This document shows positions 16,313 to 25,036 of a DNA stretch of 64,000 bases, piece by piece. The number at the start of each line of letters is the position of its first letter. Position 1 is the first letter of the stretch. This DNA comes from Geothrix sp. 21YS21S-4. Lineage in GTDB: Bacteria; Acidobacteriota; Holophagae; Holophagales; Holophagaceae. The stretch spans positions 930,001-994,000 of the forward strand of contig NZ_CP132719.1 in assembly GCF_030845995.1 (NCBI RefSeq), given 5' to 3'. Position numbers and translations under genes: made by a program. The notes below the pieces were generated by a model. It saw only the letters and a list, made by a program, of their open reading frames with translations, was not told the origin of the DNA and searched no databases.

Positions 16313-18469
16313 ATGCGGGAACGACTGGGGAAATTCCACGTGGTGCGCCTTCTGGGGAAGGGGACCATGGGCGAGGTGTACCTGGGCCGGGATCCCAAGC
16401 TGGGGCGGGAAGTGGCCCTGAAGATCATCTCGAGCGGAACCGCTTTCGGGGAAGAAGCCCAGGCTCGGTTCGAGCGCGAGGCCCAGGCCGCGGCGATGCT
16501 GAACCATCCGCACATCGTCACCGTCCATGAATTCGGCGAGGACGAGGGCCTCCACTACCTGGTCATGGAATACATCGCGGGGGAGGACCTCGACGCCCTC
16601 ATCCGGCAGGGGCAGGTCTCCAAAGCGGAACTGCTGGAGGCATTGGCCCAGGTCTGCGAGGGCCTGGGCTACGCCCACGCCCAGGGCGTGGTCCACCGGG
16701 ACATCAAGCCGGCCAACATCATGGTGGCGCGGCATGGGAAGCGGTTGCAGGCCAAGCTGATGGACTTCGGCGTGGCCCGCATGGGGCCGTCGGGCCTGAC
16801 CCAGGCGGGCACCTGGATGGGAACCGCCAGCTACATGGCGCCGGAGTACCTGGATTCGGGAGCCGCCTCCGCGGAATCGGACCTATTCGCCCTGGGCGTG
16901 GTCCTCTACGAGATCCTCGCGGGCGGACGGAAGCCCTTCGAGGGCGAGACGCCCACGGCGGTCCTGAACCGGATCCTGCTCCATCCCCCCGATCCCCTCC
17001 AGCCGTCGGACCTGCTGGGCCTTCCCGAAACCCTCGCCGAGGTGGCGGAGCGGGCCCTGGCCAAGAGTCCGGCGGCCCGCTACGAGGGGGCCGAAGCGCT
17101 GGGGGCGGCCATCCGCCGCGCCCTCGCCACCCATTCACCCGCTCCGCCCAGCACTGGATCCGAGACCCCCGCTCCGGTTCCCCGGCCGGAGAGCAGCGGC
17201 CCGGGGCTTCGGGTGGGCAAGGCGGGGCAGGGGCAGTGCCTCAGCTTGAAGGTGGCGCTTCGCCAGGTCCCGCCCGGCGGCGAGATCCAGATCCTCCCGG
17301 GGGTCTATCGCGAATCCGTGGTGGTGGACAAGGCCGTGACCCTCGCCTCCCTGGGCGGTCCCGGGGAAGTGGTGCTGGAGGGCCATGGCGGCCCGGCGGT
17401 CCGGATCCAGGCGCCGGACGTGGTCCTGAAGGGCCTGACGCTCCGGGCCCCGGAGGGCGAGGCGGCGGTGCGGCTCACAGGAGGAACCTCAGCCCTGGAG
17501 CACTGCGTCCTCGAAGGAGGAGGGGCGGGTGTGGAGATGGAGGGGCCGGGGACGTCAGCCGTCTTCCGGGAATGCGCCTTCACGTCGGGCGCGCGGGGAC
17601 TGGCGATCGGCGAGGGCGCCCAAGCCCGCGTCGAAGGGGGGAGCTTCTCGGGATTCCGGGAAGTCGGGCTCCTGGTGGGTTCCGGCGCCCAGCTTGCCGC
17701 GGCGGGGGTGGACGTGGGCTCCGACGATGGCGTGGCCGTCCGGGTCCAGGCCCGGGGCCGCGCCGCGCTGGAGGCGTGCGGGTTGTCCGCGCCCGCGGGC
17801 TCCGTGGAGGTGGAGCCGGAAGGCGACGTCCAGTTGACCCGTTGCCGGCTGATGGGCAGCCGGTTCGCGGGCCTGCTGGCCCTGGAGCGGAGCCATGCGG
17901 TTCTGGAGGATTGCGATTTGGGGAACCACGCCTGCGCCGGGGGCCACGTCCTGGCGGGGGCCAACGTGGTCTTTCGCGGGTGCCGGTTGGCGGAGAACGC
18001 CGGCTTCGGGCTGTCGGTGATGGATCGGGGCCTGGCCACGCTGGAGGGCTGCGCCGTCCGCGCCAATGGGGGCGCGGGCCTGCTCATCCACCACGGGGCC
18101 ACGGTCCAGGCGCGCGGATGTTCGTTCTCGGAGGGCCAGTCCCTGGGGGTGGACTGCGCGGAAGGCGGCCAGGGTGTGTTGGACGGGTGCGAGATCCTGG
18201 GGAACGCCGGCGCGGGCGTCCAGGTGGAATCCGGCGGCAGCCTGCTCCTGGCCCGCTGCACGCTGAAGGACGGGCGGGACACGGGCCTCCTCCTCCTGGA
18301 GGATTCCCAGGTCACCCTGGAGGAGTGCGTGGTCCATCGCAACGCCCGGGGCGGCGTCCTGCTGGCCAAGGACGCGGCGGATCCCGTGATGCGGGGCGCC
18401 AACCGGATCGAGGACGGCTTCCAGCGGGTGGACGCCCAGGGGCAGGTCGTGAAAGTCGCGCCCCTCTGA
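16313..18469 (+). CDS. Hanks-type Ser/Thr protein kinase fused to a right-handed beta-helix domain
   Basis: 718 residues. The kinase fills residues 1-275: glycine loop LGKGTMGEVYLG, VALKI lysine, catalytic HRDIKPAN near 128, DFGVAR, then GTASYMAPE. A Pro-rich linker (~275-300) leads to about 400 residues of short G/C/V-rich coils (ALEHCVLEGG, AVLEDCDLG, LLLARCTL) typical of NosD/pectate-lyase parallel beta-helices. No membrane helix is visible, unlike most bacterial kinases with extracellular sensor domains, so both halves appear cytoplasmic. The beta-helix could be a scaffold or ligand sensor. The ATG at 16313 lies behind AGGGATCC. The kinase call is firm; the role is unknown. Confidence 0.9.
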   Translation: MRERLGKFHVVRLLGKGTMGEVYLGRDPKLGREVALKIISSGTAFGEEAQARFEREAQAAAMLNHPHIVTVHEFGEDEGLHYLVMEYIAGEDLDALIRQGQVSKAELLEALAQVCEGLGYAHAQGVVHRDIKPANIMVARHGKRLQAKLMDFGVARMGPSGLTQAGTWMGTASYMAPEYLDSGAASAESDLFALGVVLYEILAGGRKPFEGETPTAVLNRILLHPPDPLQPSDLLGLPETLAEVAERALAKSPAARYEGAEALGAAIRRALATHSPAPPSTGSETPAPVPRPESSGPGLRVGKAGQGQCLSLKVALRQVPPGGEIQILPGVYRESVVVDKAVTLASLGGPGEVVLEGHGGPAVRIQAPDVVLKGLTLRAPEGEAAVRLTGGTSALEHCVLEGGGAGVEMEGPGTSAVFRECAFTSGARGLAIGEGAQARVEGGSFSGFREVGLLVGSGAQLAAAGVDVGSDDGVAVRVQARGRAALEACGLSAPAGSVEVEPEGDVQLTRCRLMGSRFAGLLALERSHAVLEDCDLGNHACAGGHVLAGANVVFRGCRLAENAGFGLSVMDRGLATLEGCAVRANGGAGLLIHHGATVQARGCSFSEGQSLGVDCAEGGQGVLDGCEILGNAGAGVQVESGGSLLLARCTLKDGRDTGLLLLEDSQVTLEECVVHRNARGGVLLAKDAADPVMRGANRIEDGFQRVDAQGQVVKVAPL

Positions 18470-18485
18470 TTACCCCGCGGCTCTC

Positions 18486-18592
18486 AAGAGCTAAAGCACC
18501 TGCTCACCACCAAGACACCAAGGGCTCCAAGAAAAGCTGTCGGGACCCGACGCTGCTCTTGGGGCCTGGGTGGTGATCTTTGCCTTTTGAGG
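18486..18592. repeat. Dispersed CACCAAG-type intergenic repeat, copy 2
   Basis: Left arm: aagagctaaag, then a ctcaccaccaagacacc / aagggctccaagaaaagc segment. Right arm (18554-18582): gctcttggggcctgggtggtgatc. The arms are imperfect inverted complements separated by about 17 bases, so the RNA would fold into one long hairpin. It fills the gap between two convergent genes (18470-18617), which holds no other feature. Confidence 0.78.
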
Positions 18593-18617
18593 GCAGACCC
18601 CTCGGAGCACACCGACC

Positions 18618-19814
18618 TCACCGCCCGAAGGTGTCGCTCCAGCGCCGCGCCATTTCTCCCAGGCCGATGGAATCCAGGTAGAGCTCGTCCATCTTGGCGG
18701 TGCCGAACAGGGCGTGGTACGCGTGGCCCCCGGAAAAGCTGTCCGCCAGGTGGACGGCCACCGTGGGGGTGAAGATCCGGGAGCTCTCGAAATTGGGGAG
18801 GTGATGCCACACCACGGGGCGGATGACCTCGTCGGGCAGGCCCCACATGCTGAGGAGGTAGGCCCCCACTTCCCCGTGCGACACGCCGAAGACCTCGTAC
18901 TCGGCGCTGGAGAGCAGCAGCCCTTCATCCTGGATCAGCGCGCTCACCCGCTGGTATTCCTCGGGGAAGCGAGAGCCCATCACCAGGATTCCCGCGTCGT
19001 GCAGCAGCCCTCCCGTGAAGGCGGCCTCCTGCACTTCCCGCGGGGCGCCCGCGAGGACGGACAGCTGGCGGGCGGTCTGGGCCACGTGGATCGTGTGGGC
19101 CCACATGTGGTTCACGTTGAAAGGAGTGGATTCGAAGCGGCCCAGCCCCTGGAAGAGGCCGGTCTGGAGGAGCAGCCCCTTGAGGGCCTCGGTCCCCAGG
19201 TGCATGACGGCGTCCGGGATTCCCACCACCTTCTTCCGCAGGCCGAAATAGGAGGAATTGACGACCTTGAGGATGGCCGAGGCCATTCCCGGGTCCTTCT
19301 CCACCAGCCGCCCCAGTTCCTCGGGACCCGCGTCCCCATCCTCCAGGCGGGCGCACACGTCCCGGTACAGCGGCGGGAGGGCGGGCAGGTGGTCGATGCC
19401 CGCGGCGAACTCGGCGACGGCCTGATTGGCAAGGGCGTCCCCCAGGGTGCTGGTTTGGATCAGGACGTGCTTCAGGAAGTCGGGGTTGCAGGGCTTGGCG
19501 ATGAACTGATGGCTCACCCCGACGCATCGGAGGGCCGAGCTGTGGTCCAGGTTGCCGGAGAGGACCAGCCGCACCGTCCCGGGATGGTGCTCCATGACCC
19601 ACTTCAGGAATTCGGGTCCCTCCATCTCCTCCATCCGGATATCCGTCATCACCACGTCGAAGGGCTCGCGCTCCATCCGCGCCATGGCCTCGCGGGGGGT
19701 GGAGACGAACTCCATCTCCCACTGGTGGCGCAGGCCGCGGAGTGCCCGCTGGAGTCCCTGGAGGGTCAGGGGCTCGTCATCCACGATCAGGAATCGCCTT
19801 TTCCGGATGGTCAT
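18618..19814 (-). CDS. Response regulator with HDOD output domain
   Basis: 398 residues. Residues 1-125 are a receiver domain: IVDDEPLTLQG pocket, phospho-acceptor in VVMTDIRMEEM, Ser in VLSGN and Lys in IAKPCN. Residues ~140-340 are an HDOD domain, a metal-free or degenerate relative of HD phosphohydrolases (LPALPPLYRDVC, SAILKVVNSSYFGL, LLHDAGILVM). HDOD regulators in other bacteria act in chemotaxis, motility and c-di-GMP responses. The ATG at 19814 has AGCAGGG upstream; a much longer open frame upstream would overlap the PilZ gene end and starts with unlike sequence. Gene position next to a PilZ protein gene fits a surface-behaviour role, by inference. Confidence 0.88.
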   Translation of the reverse strand: MTIRKRRFLIVDDEPLTLQGLQRALRGLRHQWEMEFVSTPREAMARMEREPFDVVMTDIRMEEMEGPEFLKWVMEHHPGTVRLVLSGNLDHSSALRCVGVSHQFIAKPCNPDFLKHVLIQTSTLGDALANQAVAEFAAGIDHLPALPPLYRDVCARLEDGDAGPEELGRLVEKDPGMASAILKVVNSSYFGLRKKVVGIPDAVMHLGTEALKGLLLQTGLFQGLGRFESTPFNVNHMWAHTIHVAQTARQLSVLAGAPREVQEAAFTGGLLHDAGILVMGSRFPEEYQRVSALIQDEGLLLSSAEYEVFGVSHGEVGAYLLSMWGLPDEVIRPVVWHHLPNFESSRIFTPTVAVHLADSFSGGHAYHALFGTAKMDELYLDSIGLGEMARRWSDTFGR

Positions 19815-19896
19815 ATCCCTGCTTATCGGTAATAGCCGGGTTTGCCAACCCCCCAAATCGCTTTTGACATCCTTCATGCCTGAAAAAGCGGTCCGT

Positions 19897-21132
19897 TCAG
19901 AACCCCGCGAGCTCATCCAGCACGAGCAGCCAGGCGGTTTCGGCGGCGGCGGGCCACTCCACGGGGCGAAGGAAGGGCTCCGCCGTTTCCGGCAGGGGAG
20001 CCTCGCGATGAAGGAGCGCGATGCCCAGATCCCCGCGGTCCCCCAGCAGCGCACGCAGCTCCTCGAGGGGCGGTGCGCCTTCCGCCGCTTCCACGAGCAA
20101 AAGCCGGCCCGGAGCACCCTGGTTGGCCCGGAGCAGGTCCCGGGCCGCATCGAGGGAGGCCGCGACCTCCAGCCGGAGGTAGCCGGCCCCGGCCAGGACT
20201 GCCAGGAGGCCTTCTCGGTCTGTGCCCGGCCGCAGGGCGAGGATGACGGGCGCGCTCCGCCGTCGCAGGCGGAGGAGCGCGTCGGGCGTGAGGGCGCCCG
20301 CGGGATCCATGCGGGTGGCGGGCCCCTGGGCCACCTCCGCCTTCGCTCCCGGGCGCGGCGCCGGCGCGGAGGGCCCGGAGACGCTGGAGGCCTTCTGCAT
20401 CTGCTCGCGGATGGTGATCACGTCCTGGAGCAGCCGCAGTTCCGAATCCTTCAGGTCCATGAACTGGACGCCCACCGTGATCTCTCCGTCCCGTTCCCAG
20501 GCGTTGGCCACTCGGCCTCGCCCCTCGAACAGGGGGTGCTTGGGAAGGTCCCGGATCTTCAACTGGGGCAGTTCCTTCCCGCGCTCGAAGAAGCCCGTGC
20601 CCGGCGTCACCCGCAGGTGGTCGTCCAGCCGCAGGATCCGGTCCACGCGGAAGGCCAGGCCGCCCAGGGAGAGATTCACGAGGGGCCCCGCCAGCCCGTA
20701 GCCCGGCCAGCCCGCGTCCTGGGCCGTGACGTAGGCCTTCTCCCGGGGGCGGAAGGGGTAGCGCTTGTGGGCGCGCCGGTCCGACTGGACCATCTGGGTG
20801 GGCAGCGTGAAGCGGTACAGCAGGTAGGATTCCCGGCCCATGAACGTGATGGGGGCCTCGAACCGCTGGTCCCCCAGGGCGAACAGCATCTCGAAGGGCG
20901 CCCCGGCCGCCATTTCATGGGGCAGGGGCCGGATGAGCCGAAGGTGGAGCAGCCCATTTTCCTGATCCAGGTGCTTGACGGACGCGGTGTAGGGGAGGGT
21001 ATGGGTGCCCTCCACCTTGATGGGGAACTCCGCCTCGGCCTGCAGAAGATCGAGCAGAGCCTTGCGGATCTGTGCGGGGTCATCCACGGGGGATCCCCGC
21101 CGGGCCTCACCGCTCGATTTGGGCTGATTCAT
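19897..21132 (-). CDS. PilZ-domain protein with YcgR-like N-terminus and receiver-like C-terminus
   Basis: 411 residues. Residues ~20-125 form a beta-rich YcgR-N-like domain (LPYTASVKHLD). The PilZ domain follows, with the c-di-GMP-binding arginines in DRRAHKRYPFR and the NLSLGGLAF motif, both intact. After a Pro/Ala linker (~265-300), residues ~310-411 resemble a degenerate receiver domain (VILALRPGTDREGLLAVL, LLLVEAAEG) without a clear phospho-acceptor pocket. It is predicted to change activity on c-di-GMP binding, possibly at the flagellar motor or pili. It lies 82 bases upstream of the REC-HDOD gene on the same strand, so the pair may share a transcript. Confidence 0.85.
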   Translation of the reverse strand: MNQPKSSGEARRGSPVDDPAQIRKALLDLLQAEAEFPIKVEGTHTLPYTASVKHLDQENGLLHLRLIRPLPHEMAAGAPFEMLFALGDQRFEAPITFMGRESYLLYRFTLPTQMVQSDRRAHKRYPFRPREKAYVTAQDAGWPGYGLAGPLVNLSLGGLAFRVDRILRLDDHLRVTPGTGFFERGKELPQLKIRDLPKHPLFEGRGRVANAWERDGEITVGVQFMDLKDSELRLLQDVITIREQMQKASSVSGPSAPAPRPGAKAEVAQGPATRMDPAGALTPDALLRLRRRSAPVILALRPGTDREGLLAVLAGAGYLRLEVAASLDAARDLLRANQGAPGRLLLVEAAEGAPPLEELRALLGDRGDLGIALLHREAPLPETAEPFLRPVEWPAAAETAWLLVLDELAGF

Positions 21133-21184
21133 CGATTCCTACCCGCTTTCCAAGAGATCGGGTGCGGGAGAGGGCGGAATGAGT

Positions 21185-22285
21185 TCAGACGTTGAACAGG
21201 AAGTGCATCACGTCGCCGTCCTTCACGACATATTCCTTTCCCTCGGTCCGCATCTTTCCTGCGTCCTTGGCGCCCTGCTCCCCCCGGGCCTGGATGAAAT
21301 CGTCGTAGGCGATGACCTGGGCCCGGATGAAGCCCTTCTCGAAGTCCGTGTGGATGACGCCCGCGGCCTGGGGGGCCGTGTCGCCCTTGCGGATGGTCCA
21401 CGCGCGAACCTCCTTCACGCCGGCGGTGAAGTAGGTCTGGAGTCCCAGGAGGTCGTAGCTGGCGTGGATCAGGACGTTGAGGCCCGGCTCCGACAGCCCG
21501 GCTTCCTCCAGGAAGAGGGGACGGTCCTCTTCCGGAAGATCCTGGATCTCGGCTTCCAGCTTGGAGCAGATGGGGATGCAGGGGGCGTGGCGCGCGGCGG
21601 CCAGTTCCTGGAGCTTCCGGTAGTGGGCATTGCCTTCGGGGTTCCGGATGTCCTCTTCCCCGATGTTCCCCACGAACAGGGTGGGCTTGAGGGTGAGCAG
21701 GCCGTAGGACTTCACGAGGGCGCGGTCCTCCGCGGAGAGGCCCGCGGTGCTGGCCCAGTTCCCGTCGTTCAGCGCGGCGTAGAGGCGCTCCAGGACGACC
21801 ACCAGCGCCTGGGATTCCTTGTTGCCGGTTTTGGCCACCTTGCGATGCCGCTCCAGGCCCTTCTCCACGCCATCGAGATCCTTGATCACCAGCTCGGTTT
21901 CGATGATCCCCAGGTCCCGCTCGGGGTTTACGCCGCCCTCCACGTGGGTGACGTTTCCGTCCTCGAAGCAGCGCACCACCTGCACGATGGCGTCCGTCTC
22001 CCGGATGTGGCCCAGGAAGGCGTTCCCCAGCCCCTCGCCCTTGCTGGCGCCCCGCACCAGGCCCGCGATGTCCACGAATTCCTGGGCCGCGGGCAGGATG
22101 CGCTGGGGCTTCACGATGTCGGCGAGGGCCGCCAGGCGCGGATCCGGCACGTCCACGACGCCGGTGTTGGGCTCGATGGTGCAGAAGGGATAGTTGGCCG
22201 ACGCCGCGCCCGCGCGGGTGAGGGCATTGAAAAGGGTGGACTTTCCCACGTTGGGTAGACCCACGATGCCACAGGCGACAGCCAT
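21185..22285 (-). CDS. ychF: Ribosome-binding ATPase/GTPase YchF (Obg-like)
   Basis: 366 residues, the usual length. YchF is a universally conserved P-loop NTPase that prefers ATP and binds ribosomes. The P-loop is [15 protein letters not shown] at the N-terminus. The switch region is [19 protein letters not shown], followed by the coiled hairpin domain and a C-terminal TGS domain ([28 protein letters not shown]) ending in [11 protein letters not shown]. The ATG at 22285 has GGAGGAAGGC directly upstream and gives the family N-terminus; longer frames upstream add unrelated residues. Confidence 0.97.
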   Translation of the reverse strand: MAVACGIVGLPNVGKSTLFNALTRAGAASANYPFCTIEPNTGVVDVPDPRLAALADIVKPQRILPAAQEFVDIAGLVRGASKGEGLGNAFLGHIRETDAIVQVVRCFEDGNVTHVEGGVNPERDLGIIETELVIKDLDGVEKGLERHRKVAKTGNKESQALVVVLERLYAALNDGNWASTAGLSAEDRALVKSYGLLTLKPTLFVGNIGEEDIRNPEGNAHYRKLQELAAARHAPCIPICSKLEAEIQDLPEEDRPLFLEEAGLSEPGLNVLIHASYDLLGLQTYFTAGVKEVRAWTIRKGDTAPQAAGVIHTDFEKGFIRAQVIAYDDFIQARGEQGAKDAGKMRTEGKEYVVKDGDVMHFLFNV

Positions 22286-22414
22286 GCCTTCCTCCAAGCC
22301 CTCCAGTATCCCAGAGAGCAGATGTGACGAAAAGAACGGGTTCCAACCCTTGCGCCGGGCGCGGGGCCGCCATACTCTCCCGGCCAAGGTCGCGGCAAGG
22401 CGGAAGGGGGCAGC

Positions 22415-22651
22415 ATGATCGTGCGGGCGGAATGGCCGGGGTATGTGGTGGACGTTCTCGTCCGGCCCGGCCAGGAAGTGGAGGAGGACGAGCCCCTGAT
22501 GATCCTGGAGGGGACGGACGTCTCCCGGACCTCCTTCTACATCAACGCTCCCGAGGGCGGAAGGGTGCGGGAAGTCCTCATCGAAGAGGGGGATTTCGCC
22601 TACGAGGATGACGATCTGGTGGTGATCGGCGACTCCGACAAGGACGAATAG
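22415..22651 (+). CDS. Biotinyl/lipoyl-domain-like protein lacking the attachment lysine
   Basis: 78 residues, one biotinyl-type barrel. The two halves are recognisable ([20 protein letters not shown], then [18 protein letters not shown]). At the hairpin where biotin carriers have (A/S)MKM this protein has EGTDVSRTS, with no lysine, so it should not be biotinylated. It is followed by a true carrier 38 bases downstream. It could be a non-modified structural or decoy domain, or an unrelated hammerhead barrel. The start codon at 22415 is supported by GGAAGGGGGC upstream. Confidence 0.65.
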   Translation: MIVRAEWPGYVVDVLVRPGQEVEEDEPLMILEGTDVSRTSFYINAPEGGRVREVLIEEGDFAYEDDDLVVIGDSDKDE

Positions 22652-22689
22652 CGGGCTAGACTGGGCCATCGTCTGCGAAGAGGTGACCG

Positions 22690-22902
22690 ATGGCCGTGGT
22701 GCGAGCCGAAATGGCGGGCAAAGTCCTGGAAGTCTGCGTCGCGCAAGGCGATGCCGTGTCCGAGGACCAGGATCTGGTGATCATCGAGTCCATGAAAATG
22801 CAGATTCCGGTGGGCAGTCCCCAGGATGGAACGGTCCAGAAGGTCTTCGTGGCCGCCGACCAGTTCCTGAATGAAGGGGATCCCATCGTCGAACTTTCGT
22901 GA
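22690..22902 (+). CDS. Biotin carboxyl carrier protein (single biotinyl domain)
   Basis: 70 residues, only the biotinyl domain. The attachment motif [12 protein letters not shown] places the biotinylated lysine at residue 36, midway between two symmetric half-barrels ([16 protein letters not shown] and [19 protein letters not shown]). Such stand-alone carriers serve acyl-CoA carboxylases such as propionyl-, methylcrotonyl- or acetyl-CoA carboxylase. A carboxyltransferase gene is 16 kb away; no biotin carboxylase is in the window. AGAGG lies just before the start. A truncated second copy follows at once. Confidence 0.88.
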   Translation: MAVVRAEMAGKVLEVCVAQGDAVSEDQDLVIIESMKMQIPVGSPQDGTVQKVFVAADQFLNEGDPIVELS

Positions 22903-22919
22903 GGCTTTTCGTGCGCGGA

Positions 22920-23042
22920 ATGCTGGATGCCGAGAAGATGCGGATCCCCGTGGGCAGCCCCCAGGAGGGAACGGTCCAGAAGGTCTCCGTGAAGGCCGAC
23001 CAGTTCCTGAACGAGGGGGATCCCATCGTCGAGCTTTCGTGA
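22920..23042 (+). pseudogene. Truncated duplicate of the biotin carrier C-terminal half
   Basis: A 40-residue frame repeats residues ~35-70 of the preceding carrier: EKMRIPVGSPQEGTVQKV then [16 protein letters not shown]. The DNA is also nearly identical over about 110 bases. The first half of the barrel is missing, so it cannot fold as a carrier although one lysine (K6) is kept. Its stop overlaps the crotonase start as TGATG (23040-23044), so if translated it would couple to that gene. A possible GTG start at 22911 would add three residues. Confidence 0.82.
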
Positions 23043-23827
23043 TGGAAATCCGGGTCGAAGCCCTGGCGGGAGCCGACGCGGGGATCGTTCTTCTGGGCCT
23101 CGACCGTCCGGCGGCGAAGAACGCGCTGGGCCGCCAGCTCCTGGCCGAATTCCGGCAGGCCCTCGCGGGCTTTCGCGCGGATCCCGCTGTCCGGATCGTT
23201 CTCGCCCATAGCCTGGTTTCCGGCGTCTTCTGCGCGGGGGCGGATCTCAAGGAGCGAGCGGAGATGTCCCCGGAAGAGGCCGCGGCCTTCGTCCAAGGCC
23301 TGCGCGACGCCTTCACGGAGCTGGAAGACCTGCCCATGCCCGTGATCGCCGCCCTGGAAGGCGCCGCTTTCGGCGGGGGATTGGAACTGGCGCTGGCGGC
23401 GGATCTGCGGGTGGCGGGTTCGGCCGCGAAGTTGGGACTGGTGGAAACCTCGCTCGCCATCATCCCGGGAGCGGGCGGCACCCAGCGTCTCCCGCGGCTG
23501 ATCGGCGCCGCGCGCGCCAAGGAGCTGATCTTCACCGCCCGGCGCCTGGATGCCGAGGCTGCGGGTCGGTTGGGCATCGTAGACCGCGTCGTGCCCGCGG
23601 GCGAGGCCCTGGCCGCGGCGCTGGAATTGGCGCGGGAGATCCTTCCCAATGGTCCTGTGGCCCTGCGGATGGCCAAGCGGGCCGTGGACCGCGGGATGGA
23701 CCTGGACCGCGACGCCGCCCTGGCCTGGGAGCGGGAATGCTACGCCCAGGTGCTGCCGACGCGGGACCGGCTCGAGGGGCTGGCCGCGTTCCGGGAAAAG
23801 CGGAAGCCCCACTACCGCGGGGAATGA
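23042..23827 (+). CDS. Enoyl-CoA hydratase/isomerase (crotonase) family, methylglutaconyl-CoA hydratase-like
   Basis: 261 residues. Crotonases add water to or isomerise acyl-CoA thioesters in fatty-acid and branched-chain degradation. Oxyanion-hole segments are CAGADLKE and AAFGGGLELALAADLR. Both catalytic glutamates of hydratases are present, in GGGLELA and in VETSLAIIPGAGGTQRLPRL. The wording IPGAGGTQRLPRLIG is close to AUH-type methylglutaconyl-CoA hydratases of leucine breakdown, but also to other hydratases. Its ATG overlaps the stop of the truncated carrier. Standing behind biotin-carrier genes is consistent with an acyl-CoA carboxylase pathway; the exact substrate is inference. Confidence 0.9.
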   Translation: MEIRVEALAGADAGIVLLGLDRPAAKNALGRQLLAEFRQALAGFRADPAVRIVLAHSLVSGVFCAGADLKERAEMSPEEAAAFVQGLRDAFTELEDLPMPVIAALEGAAFGGGLELALAADLRVAGSAAKLGLVETSLAIIPGAGGTQRLPRLIGAARAKELIFTARRLDAEAAGRLGIVDRVVPAGEALAAALELAREILPNGPVALRMAKRAVDRGMDLDRDAALAWERECYAQVLPTRDRLEGLAAFREKRKPHYRGE

Positions 23828-23839
23828 GTTCCTAAACGG

Positions 23840-23863
23840 CCGGGGCGGCTCGCGCCGCCCCGG
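23840..23863. terminator. Hairpin between convergent genes
   Basis: A perfect 10-base-pair stem CCGGGGCGGC/GCCGCCCCGG with a TCGC loop sits between the crotonase stop and the stop of the leftward SPFH gene. There is no U-tract, so it may act as a Rho-assisted transcript end or mRNA protector rather than a full intrinsic terminator. Confidence 0.6.
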
Positions 23864-23885
23864 AACCGAGTGGAATTGGGGGTCT

Positions 23886-24926
23886 TCAACCCATTCCGTG
23901 CTTCTTGAGAACCGCCGTCCGCTGGGTGTCGTACTCGGCCTGGCTGATGAGCTGCCCGTCGAACAGCTCCTTGAGGTCCGTCAGTTCCTCCTTGAGGGAC
24001 TTTGCGGGTGCCGCCGCCGCGGTCGAGCTTCCGGCGGGGAAGGTCTGCTGCCCCATCTGCTGCTGGGCGCCGGCCATCTGCTGGCCCATCATGTTCCCCA
24101 TTCCGAAGCCCACGCCCATGCCCATTCCCAGGCCGGCGACGCCGCCGGGGTTCTGGGCGGCGAGGGGGATGCTGTCGGCCACCTGCATCTGGGTGTAGGC
24201 GCCCATGACGGGAGCCATCATCCCCACGCCGGTGCGCTTGTCCATCATGGCTTCGACTTCTTCGGGGAGGCTGACGTTCTCCACGAAGAACTTGGACAGC
24301 TCCAGGCCCATGGTTTTGAACTCGTCCTGGAGCCGCTGGCGCACCAGGTCCGAGATCTCGTCGTACTTGGCCGCCAGGTCGAGGGCGGGAATCTTGGCCT
24401 CGCCCAGGGCATCGGTGAAGCGGCTCATGATGGTCTTGCGGAGCTGCTCGGAGATGTCGGGCACCGTGTAGACGCCGTTGGTGCCCACCAGCTGGCGGAT
24501 GAAGGTGGCGCTGTCCACCACCTTGATGGAGTAGATCCCGAAGGCCCGGATGCGCAGCATCCCGAAATCGGCGTCCCGCATCATGATGGGATTGGACGTG
24601 CCCCACTTCAGGTCGTTGTAGAGCTTCGTCGAGATGAAGTAGACGTCGCTCTTGAAGGGGCTCTCAAAGCCGTACTTCCAGCCCTTGAGGGTGGCGAGGA
24701 CGGGCAGGTTCTGGGTGGTGAGCCGGTGGGTGCCGGGCTTGAACACGTCCGCGAGCTGGCCTTCGTTGACGAAGACGGCCTCCTGGCCCTCCCGCACCAC
24801 GAGCTGGCCGCCGTTCTGGATCTCCTGCCCCCGCATGGGGAAGCGCCACGCGAGCGTGTCGTTGGAGTCGTCCAGCCATTCGAGAATGTCGAGGAATTGG
24901 GCTTTGCCCCAGTCCATCAGACCCAT
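23886..24926 (-). CDS. SPFH-domain protein with C-terminal SHOCT motif (YdjI/virion-core-like)
   Basis: 346 residues. Residues ~1-240 form an SPFH/Band-7-like domain: WRFPMRGQEIQNGGQLVVREGQEAVF at the start, LRIRAFGIYSIKVVD, then the helical FKTMGLELSKFFVENVSLP. A Gly/Met/Gln-rich flexible segment (~265-305) follows. The last ~40 residues are a SHOCT motif (LKEELTDLKELFDGQLISQAEYD). There is no signal peptide or strong membrane helix. Relatives in Bacillus (YdjI) act in membrane-stress responses with partner phage-shock-type proteins, none of which are visible here. The ATG at 24926 has AGGGAGA upstream and is preferred over longer frames. Confidence 0.85.
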   Translation of the reverse strand: MGLMDWGKAQFLDILEWLDDSNDTLAWRFPMRGQEIQNGGQLVVREGQEAVFVNEGQLADVFKPGTHRLTTQNLPVLATLKGWKYGFESPFKSDVYFISTKLYNDLKWGTSNPIMMRDADFGMLRIRAFGIYSIKVVDSATFIRQLVGTNGVYTVPDISEQLRKTIMSRFTDALGEAKIPALDLAAKYDEISDLVRQRLQDEFKTMGLELSKFFVENVSLPEEVEAMMDKRTGVGMMAPVMGAYTQMQVADSIPLAAQNPGGVAGLGMGMGVGFGMGNMMGQQMAGAQQQMGQQTFPAGSSTAAAAPAKSLKEELTDLKELFDGQLISQAEYDTQRTAVLKKHGMG

Positions 24927-25036
24927 GTGTGGTTCTCCCTGTGGCATCGGCCACATGTACGATTCTAGGGGGCCCTTCAAGGGGCGCAGGGGCCCGATGC
25001 GGAAAAACCGGCGAACGGCCCGCGGGGATCGGCGGT

